From positions 1 to 45,856 of the forward strand of contig CAMLRG010000016.1 of NCBI GenBank assembly GCA_946482335.1: a stretch of 45,856 nt of DNA. Direction: 5' to 3'. The notes under the pieces are model-generated. The model was not told the DNA's origin, made no database searches, and saw nothing but the letters and a program-made list of their open reading frames with translations. The stretch is from an uncultured Duganella sp. (lineage in GTDB: Bacteria; Pseudomonadota; Gammaproteobacteria; Burkholderiales; Burkholderiaceae). Shown here piece after piece: positions 40,931-45,856 of this stretch (its first letter is position 1; the number at the start of each line of letters is the position of its first letter). Position numbers and translations under genes: made by a program.

Positions 40931-40959
40931 AAAAGAAAGCCCCGCACTCGGCGGGGCTT
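40931..40959 (-). terminator. Intrinsic terminator of the phoH gene
   Basis: Read on the minus strand, AAGCCCCGC and GCGGGGCTT form a 9-bp stem around a 5-base loop, followed by TTCTTTT. It lies 18 bases after the PIN-PhoH stop. The LysR gene converges from the other side. Confidence 0.85.
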
Positions 40960-40977
40960 GGTGGTGCGGGCGGCAGC

Positions 40978-42756
40978 TTACAGCACGTCGCTCGCGTGGT
41001 CGGCCAGGCGCGAACGCTCGCCGCGCGCCAGGGTCACGTGGCCGCTGTGCGCCCAGCCCTTGAAGCGGTCGACCACATAGGTCAGGCCGGACGAGCCTTC
41101 GGTCAGGTACGGCGTGTCGATCTGCGCGATATTGCCCAGGCAGAGGATCTTGGTGCCCGGACCGGCGCGCGTCACCAGGGTCTTCATCTGTTTCGGCGTC
41201 AGGTTCTGCGCCTCGTCGATGATCAGGAACTTGTTGACGAAGGTGCGGCCGCGCATGAAGTTCAGCGACTTGATCTTGATGCGCGAGCGGATCAGGTCCT
41301 GCGTCGCCGCACGGCCCCATTCGCCGCCTTCACCGTCGGACTTGTTCAGCACTTCGAGGTTGTCGTCGAAGGCACCCATCCACGGGCCCATCTTCTCTTC
41401 CTCGGTCCCCGGCAGGAAGCCGATGTCTTCGCCCACCGGCACCGTGACGCGGGTGACGATGATCTCGTTGTACAGTTTGGTCTCCAGCACCTGGGCCAGG
41501 CCGGCGGCCAGGGCCAGCAGGGTCTTGCCGGTACCGGCCTGGCCCAGCAGGGTGATGAAGTCGCACTCGGGGTTCATCAGCAGGTTCAGCGCGAAGTTCT
41601 GCTCGCGGTTGCGGGCCGTGACGCCCCACACGCTGTTCTTGTTGTGCGAGTAGTCGCGCAGGGTTTGCAGCACGGCGGTCTTGCCGTTGATCTGCTTCAC
41701 TTGCGCGTAGAACGGCGCCTCGCCGTTGTTAGGCTCCAGGAACACGAACTGGTTCACCAGCAGGGAAGGGATGAAGGGGCCGGTCACGCGGTAGAAGGTG
41801 CTCGACTGGCCGTGCTTGTTCTCCTGCCAGGATTCCATGTCCTTGCCATGCTTGTTCCAGAAATCGTCCGGCAGCTGGACGATGCCCGAGTACAGCAGGT
41901 CGGTGTCTTCCAGCACATGGTCGTTGAAGTAGTCTTCCGCCGGCAGGCCCAGGGCGCGCGCCTTGATGCGCATATTGATGTCTTTCGACACCAGCACCAC
42001 GGCGCGGCCAGGCTGCTCGGCTTCCAGCGAGCGCACCACGGCCAGGATCTGGTTGTCGGCCTTACCTTGCGGCAGGCCTTCCGGCAGGTCGGCGACCTGC
42101 ACCTTGGTCTGGAAGTACAGGTGGCCCTTGGCATCCTTGTTGCCCAGCTTGTTCAGCGGGATGCCGGTTTCCATGTCGTCGTCGTCGGTGTTGCTGACCA
42201 GGGCATCCAGCGTGCGCGAGACCTGGCGCGCATTGCGGGCGACTTCGGACATGCCTTTCTTGTGGTTGTCCAATTCTTCCAGCGTCATCATCGGCAGGAA
42301 GACGTCGTGCTCCTCGAAGCGGAACAGCGAGGAGGGGTCGTGCATCAGTACATTGGTGTCGAGCACGAACAGCTTGGTGCTGCCCACCACGTCGGCCTTG
42401 CGGCTGATGGCGGACTTCAGCACCACTTCGTGGGCCTTGTGCTTGGCCGGGTGCGGCGCATCGGCCTTGATCGGCGTGACCTTGGCGCGCGCCTGCGGCG
42501 CAGCCTTGGTGCGCGGCGGGGCCGGTACGTCGTCCGGCAGCTTGACGGCCTTCAGGGCTGGCGCTTTCTTCGCTGCCGTCTTCTTCGCAACTGGTTCTTT
42601 TACTGCTTTGGCAGCAGTCTTGGTGGCCGCTTTCTTCGGCGCTGGTGCTGCCTCTTCTTCGGTAGGGAAGGGAACCGGATTCGCTCCGCTCGCCTTCGGG
42701 TAGTCTTTAGCCAGCAGCAGGGTGGCTGGCTTGCTAGGCAGTTTTGGCAGTGGCAT
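40978..42756 (-). CDS. PIN-domain PhoH-family ATPase
   Basis: A 592-residue protein joining a PIN ribonuclease domain (about residues 125-265; FVLDTNVLMHDPSSLFRFEEHDVFLP with catalytic acidic residues) to a PhoH ATPase/helicase domain. The latter has Walker A GQAGTGKTLL (K411), Walker B FLIIDEAQNLTPKQMKTLVTRAG and a final motif LCLGNIAQIDTPYL. Such PhoH2-type proteins are RNA-unwinding ribonucleases. About 110 N-terminal residues form a Lys/Ala/Pro-rich, probably disordered and RNA-binding extension (KKAATKTAAKAVKEPVAKKTAAKK region). It follows bcp on the same strand after a 240-base gap. The gap and its own terminator suggest a separate transcript. Confidence 0.92.
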   Translation of the reverse strand: MPLPKLPSKPATLLLAKDYPKASGANPVPFPTEEEAAPAPKKAATKTAAKAVKEPVAKKTAAKKAPALKAVKLPDDVPAPPRTKAAPQARAKVTPIKADAPHPAKHKAHEVVLKSAISRKADVVGSTKLFVLDTNVLMHDPSSLFRFEEHDVFLPMMTLEELDNHKKGMSEVARNARQVSRTLDALVSNTDDDDMETGIPLNKLGNKDAKGHLYFQTKVQVADLPEGLPQGKADNQILAVVRSLEAEQPGRAVVLVSKDINMRIKARALGLPAEDYFNDHVLEDTDLLYSGIVQLPDDFWNKHGKDMESWQENKHGQSSTFYRVTGPFIPSLLVNQFVFLEPNNGEAPFYAQVKQINGKTAVLQTLRDYSHNKNSVWGVTARNREQNFALNLLMNPECDFITLLGQAGTGKTLLALAAGLAQVLETKLYNEIIVTRVTVPVGEDIGFLPGTEEEKMGPWMGAFDDNLEVLNKSDGEGGEWGRAATQDLIRSRIKIKSLNFMRGRTFVNKFLIIDEAQNLTPKQMKTLVTRAGPGTKILCLGNIAQIDTPYLTEGSSGLTYVVDRFKGWAHSGHVTLARGERSRLADHASDVL

Positions 42757-42996
42757 CAGGATCTCAATCTCAAAAAGTATGCGCCCACGCGAAGGCGGAG
42801 GCCTGGCATGGACGTATGCGGGGGTGGTTCGGAAAAACTAAAGGATGCCTGGCGGGCGTCTGCGTCGCCCGAAAGCCGGTGGGCATTGTGCCACCGGGGA
42901 CAGAGGGTGGATGGACTTACTCGACTCAAAATCTGGCTGACACGATCAAATGACAAGCTCCCGTTGAGCTAACACATTCGCGGCGGGGCCTTGCCA
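42757..42996. other. 240-base gap between bcp and phoH
   Basis: No convincing gene. Two weak hairpins are visible: CGGGCG/CGCCCG near 42858-42876, and CCGGTGGG/CCACCGG with a bulge near 42878-42899. Neither is followed by a T-run on the minus strand. The region near 42757-42780 should hold the phoH promoter; CATACT on the minus strand is a possible -10 box. Confidence 0.4.
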
Positions 42997-43452
42997 TCAG
43001 CCCAGGTTTGCCACGAATTCCAGCACTTCATCGACGTGACCTGGTACTTTCACGCCTCTCCATTCTTTCACCAATCGGCCTTTTGCGTCAATCACAAACG
43101 TGCTGCGCTCAACGCCGCGTACATCTTTACCGTACATTTTTTTCATCTTCATGACATTGAAGGCCAGGCAGACCGCTTCGTCCGGGTCGGAGATCAGCTC
43201 GAACGGCAGGCCCAGTTTTGCCTTGAAGTTTTCGTGCGAGCGCAGCGAGTCGCGGCTGATGCCATAAATTTCGGCCCCGGCCGCGGTGAATCGCTCGTGC
43301 AGGTCGCGGAAGGCCATGTTCTCGGTAGTGCAGCCCGGCGTGTTGTCCTTGGGGTAGAAGAACAGTACGGTGGATTTGGCGGGGCGCCCGGAGAGCTGGA
43401 AGGTCTGGCCGCCGGTCATGGCGGCGCTGAAGTCGGCGATGGTGTGGGTCAT
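42997..43452 (-). CDS. bcp: Thiol peroxidase, Bcp/PrxQ-type peroxiredoxin
   Basis: A 151-residue peroxiredoxin that reduces hydroperoxides. The peroxidatic Cys C41 lies in FYPKDNTPGCTTE. The usual resolving Cys five residues later is Met (M46), so the common PrxQ disulfide cannot form. C95 (DEAVCLAF), equivalent to C99 of E. coli Bcp, is the only other cysteine and may resolve C41. The start MTHTIADFS is chosen over an upstream TTG (43488) because it fits the family N-terminus. Neither start has a strong ribosome site. It lies 25 bases after the Mth938-like gene, in a conserved neighbourhood with phoH. Confidence 0.9.
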   Translation of the reverse strand: MTHTIADFSAAMTGGQTFQLSGRPAKSTVLFFYPKDNTPGCTTENMAFRDLHERFTAAGAEIYGISRDSLRSHENFKAKLGLPFELISDPDEAVCLAFNVMKMKKMYGKDVRGVERSTFVIDAKGRLVKEWRGVKVPGHVDEVLEFVANLG

Positions 43453-43477
43453 GTGCGTTAATATGGGGGCAACGTTC

Positions 43478-43852
43478 TTATTTTTCAATGATCAATGCCA
43501 GCAAGGCCTTGCGGCCTTCGCCCATCAGGATGTTGTAGGTGCGGCAGGCGGCATTGGTGTCCATGCATTCGACGCCGATCTGTTTGCCGATCAGCGGGGC
43601 GGTCAGGCGCGGATGGACGAAGCGCTGGCGTTCGCCGGTGCCGAGGATCACCACGTCCGGCAGCTCGGCCAGCAATTGTTCGAAGTGCTCCACCGTCAAT
43701 TCCTCGAAGCGCGCCACCGGCCAGGCGCGCGGCGGGGTTTCCGGCAGCACCAGCAGGCTGTAAGCGAAACGCTGGCCGTTGATCTCGACGCCGCCGTCGA
43801 AATAGCCCGAGACGGTCTGGTATTGGTTGGTGGTGCTGGCGTGGAGCTTCAT
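43478..43852 (-). CDS. Mth938-like (NDUFAF3/DUF498) domain protein
   Basis: A 124-residue protein consisting of one Mth938-like domain. YFDGGVEINGQRFAYSLLVLPE is the typical start, and LPDVVILGTGERQRFVHPRL and ECMDTNAACRTYNILMGEGRKALLALI are the conserved core and end. The eukaryotic relative NDUFAF3 helps assemble complex I; the bacterial role is not settled. It is upstream of bcp on the same strand and divergent from alaA across an AT-rich 133-base gap. No clear ribosome site is seen. Confidence 0.88.
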   Translation of the reverse strand: MKLHASTTNQYQTVSGYFDGGVEINGQRFAYSLLVLPETPPRAWPVARFEELTVEHFEQLLAELPDVVILGTGERQRFVHPRLTAPLIGKQIGVECMDTNAACRTYNILMGEGRKALLALIIEK

Positions 43853-43914
43853 GAGTTTTAGCTATATTTAAATGCAATACAGATCTTATTGTAACGTTTT
43901 GCGTATATCGATGG

Positions 43915-43943
43915 TTGATTAAACCAATTTAATTCGGCAGAAT
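43915..43943 (+). promoter_or_regulatory. Candidate promoter of alaA
   Basis: TTGATT (43915-43920) and CAGAAT (43938-43943), spacer 17, lie in the unusually AT-rich gap between the Mth938-like gene and alaA. The match is moderate (4 of 6 each). The gap also contains several TATA-like words that could serve the leftward genes. Confidence 0.4.
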
Positions 43944-43985
43944 GGGTATTTTCGCATTGCAGCAATTACATCTAAGGGATTGATT

Positions 43986-45218
43986 TTGCGTCCGGTTCAG
44001 AAATCCAACAAGCTTAACGAGATTTGCTACGAAATCCGCGGCCCTGTGCCGGAGAAGGCCCGCCTGATGGAAGAAGAGGGCCATAAGGTCATCAAGCTCA
44101 ATATCGGCAATATGCAACCGTTCGGCTTCGACCCGCCGGACGAGATTGTGCACGACATGATCGTCAACCTGCCCAATGCGGCCGGGTATACCGATTCCAA
44201 GGGCCTGTTCGCGCCGCGCAAGGCGGTGATGCACTACACCCAGCAAAAGAAGGTCGCCAACGTCACCATGGACGACATCTACCTGGGCAATGGCGCGTCC
44301 GAGCTGATCGTGATGTCGATGAATGCGCTGCTGAACAACGGCGACGAAGTGCTGGTGCCGGCGCCCGATTACCCGCTGTGGACCGCGGCCGTCAGCCTGT
44401 CCGGCGGCAAGCCGGTGCACTATGTCTGCGACGAAGCCCAGGACTGGTTCCCGGACATCGACGACATGCGCAAGAAGATCACGCCCAACACCAAGGCGAT
44501 CGTGGTCATCAACCCCAACAACCCGACCGGCGCGCTGTATTCGGACGAGGTGCTGCTGCAGATTATCGAACTGGCGCGCCAGCACCAGCTGATCATCTAC
44601 GCCGACGAGATTTACGACAAGGTGCTGTACGACGGCGTCACCCATACCTCGATCGCCGCCCTGTGCGACGACGTGTTCTGCGTGACCTTCAACGGCCTGT
44701 CCAAGAGCTACCGTTCCTGCGGCTACCGCGCCGGCTGGATGGTGCTCTCGGGCGAAAACAAGAAATATGCGAAGGATTACATCTGGGGCCTGAACATGCT
44801 CGCCTCGATGCGCCTTTGCGCCAATGCGCCGGGCCAGTTTGCGATCCAGACTGCGCTCGGCGGCTACCAGAGCATCAACGACCTGGTGGCCCCCGGCGGG
44901 CGCCTGCTCAAGCAACGCGACCTGGCATACAAGCTGTTGACCGAGATTCCGGGCGTCAGCGTAGTCAAGCCAAAAGCTGCACTGTATATGTTCCCCCGCC
45001 TCGATCCGAAGATCTACCCGATCGCGGACGACCAGCAATTCGCATACGAGCTGCTGGAAGAAACCAAGGTCCTCATCGTGCAGGGCACGGGCTTCAACTG
45101 GCACAGCCCGGACCACTTCCGCGTGGTCTTCCTGCCCAATTCGGACGATATGGAAGATGCATTCGGCCGCATCGCGCGCTTCATGGAAGGCTACCGAAAA
45201 CGGCACGGGCACAGTTAA
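43986..45218 (+). CDS. alaA: Alanine-synthesising PLP aminotransferase AlaA
   Basis: A 410-residue class I/II aminotransferase that makes alanine from pyruvate and glutamate. It resembles E. coli AlaA across its length (KSNKLNEICYEIRGPVPEKARLMEEEG; LNIGNMQPFGFDPPDEI; LVPAPDYPLWTAAVSLSGG; VVINPNNPTGALYS). The PLP Lys lies in FNGLSKSYRSCGYRAGWM, with the phosphate-binding SK and R nearby. The start is TTG at 43986: AAGGGA lies 6 bases before it, and the next residues (RPVQKSNKL) match family N-termini. A second TTG at 43980 touches the ribosome site. Homoserine dehydrogenase follows after 22 bases, so both are one amino-acid operon. Confidence 0.93.
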   Translation: MRPVQKSNKLNEICYEIRGPVPEKARLMEEEGHKVIKLNIGNMQPFGFDPPDEIVHDMIVNLPNAAGYTDSKGLFAPRKAVMHYTQQKKVANVTMDDIYLGNGASELIVMSMNALLNNGDEVLVPAPDYPLWTAAVSLSGGKPVHYVCDEAQDWFPDIDDMRKKITPNTKAIVVINPNNPTGALYSDEVLLQIIELARQHQLIIYADEIYDKVLYDGVTHTSIAALCDDVFCVTFNGLSKSYRSCGYRAGWMVLSGENKKYAKDYIWGLNMLASMRLCANAPGQFAIQTALGGYQSINDLVAPGGRLLKQRDLAYKLLTEIPGVSVVKPKAALYMFPRLDPKIYPIADDQQFAYELLEETKVLIVQGTGFNWHSPDHFRVVFLPNSDDMEDAFGRIARFMEGYRKRHGHS

Positions 45219-45240
45219 CACAATCCAGGGAATTTGAAAG

Positions 45241-45856
45241 ATGAAATCGATTAAAGTAGGTTTGCTGGGCGTCGGCAATGTAGGCGCCGGGACGTTCAGT
45301 GTATTGCGACGCAACCAGGAAGAGATCCGCCGCCGTGCCGGCCGCGGGATTGAGATCGTGGCCGTATCGGCCCGCAACCTGGAGCGCGCAAAGGAGCGCA
45401 CTGAAGGTCAGTGCAAGGTAGTGGCAGACCCTTTCGCGATCGTCAACGATCCGGAAATCGATATCGTCGTGGAGCTGATTGGCGGCTATGACACCGCCAA
45501 GGAACTGGTGATGCAGGCCATCGCCAACGGCAAGCATGTGGTCACCGCCAACAAGGCGCTGCTGGCCATGCATGGCACCGAAATCTTCGCCGCCGCCCAG
45601 GAAAAGGGCGTGATGGTGGCCTTCGAGGCGGCCGTCGCCGGCGGCATCCCGATCATCAAGGCGCTGCGCGAAGGCCTGACCGCCAACCGCATCGAATGGA
45701 TCGCCGGCATCATCAACGGCACCACCAACTTCATCCTGTCCGAGATGCGCGACAAGGGCCTGGACTTCGGCACCGTGCTGCAGGAGGCGCAGCGCCTCGG
45801 TTACGCCGAGGCCGACCCGACCTTCGACATCGAAGGCGTGGACGCCGCGCACAAGG
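45241..45856 (+). CDS. hom: Homoserine dehydrogenase, 5' part
   Basis: The first 205 codons of homoserine dehydrogenase, cut by the window end. This enzyme converts aspartate semialdehyde to homoserine for threonine and methionine. The NAD(P)-binding motif GLLGVGNVGAGT is at the N-terminus, followed by VVELIGGYDTAKELVMQAIANGKHVVTANKALLA. The catalytic-domain signature (FEAAVAGGIPIIKALREGL; GIINGTTNFIL) and YAEADPTFDIEGVDAAHK with the conserved acidic residues follow. A GGGAA ribosome site precedes the ATG. It is probably cotranscribed with alaA. The C-terminal ACT domain expected for this family lies outside the window. Confidence 0.95.
   Translation, partial: MKSIKVGLLGVGNVGAGTFSVLRRNQEEIRRRAGRGIEIVAVSARNLERAKERTEGQCKVVADPFAIVNDPEIDIVVELIGGYDTAKELVMQAIANGKHVVTANKALLAMHGTEIFAAAQEKGVMVAFEAAVAGGIPIIKALREGLTANRIEWIAGIINGTTNFILSEMRDKGLDFGTVLQEAQRLGYAEADPTFDIEGVDAAHK

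Noticed and set aside
42744..42956. Small open frames in the bcp-phoH gap on both strands
   Set aside because: No ribosome site, no domain and no coding-like composition.

Overview
The window is GC-rich, densely coded bacterial chromosome. Gene content and order (priB-rpsR-rplI-dnaB; alaA-hom; Mth938-bcp-phoH) and protein sequences point to a betaproteobacterium of the Oxalobacteraceae (Massilia/Duganella/Janthinobacterium type). This placement is inferred from recognised proteins, not computed. There is no rRNA, tRNA, CRISPR array, insertion sequence or phage, and no gene-free stretch reaches 300 bases. The longest is 42757-42996 (240 bases), which holds only weak hairpins.

Layout. (1) 1-4150: housekeeping genes: end of priB, rpsR, rplI, a terminator, dnaB, then a phosphate uptake pair (DUF47 protein plus Pit transporter). 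(2) 4163-5663: an XRE-cupin regulator with an overlapping GNAT acetyltransferase, convergent with a VOC protein. (3) 5660-12911: a signalling block. An MBL hydrolase and an orphan GspE/PilB-type ATPase with an N-terminal GAF domain run leftward. A GAF/HD-GYP protein and a CHASE2 adenylate cyclase run rightward. (4) 13035-21981: a two-partner secretion (TPS) locus: a small protein matching only the C-terminal barrel part of TpsB, the full TpsB, a 1889-residue TpsA with eighteen 19-residue Cys-pair repeats near its C-terminus, and an exported FecR-domain protein overlapping the tpsA end. (5) 21991-25366: copper export (copA, cueR) and a TSUP permease convergent with cueR. (6) 25430-27964: an AraC regulator with an orphan periplasmic binding protein, and a small cytochrome c. 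(7) 27972-36984: an FMN azoreductase/LysR pair, then a TetR-controlled RND efflux set (adaptor, pump and SDR on one strand, outer-membrane factor on the other) with two matching operators. (8) 37059-40871: GST, CopZ-like chaperone, DUF4349 lipoprotein, VOC protein, YcaC hydrolase and LysR. (9) 40978-45856: PIN-PhoH ATPase, Bcp peroxiredoxin, Mth938-like protein, alaA, and hom cut by the window end.

The most interesting part is 5.3-22 kb. Cyclic-nucleotide proteins (HD-GYP, CHASE2 cyclase, possibly the MBL hydrolase) lie next to a TPS exoprotein system with three unusual parts: the POTRA-less TpsB-like mini-barrel, the multi-Cys-loop tail of TpsA, and the overlapping FecR protein. I suggest a signal-coupled surface adhesin system. 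The components are visible in the sequence; the coupling is inference. Other notable signals are several genes whose -10-like box lies 6-7 bases before the start codon (probable leaderless mRNAs), two CueR-type 19-bp-spacer promoters about 16 kb apart, and paired TetR operators.
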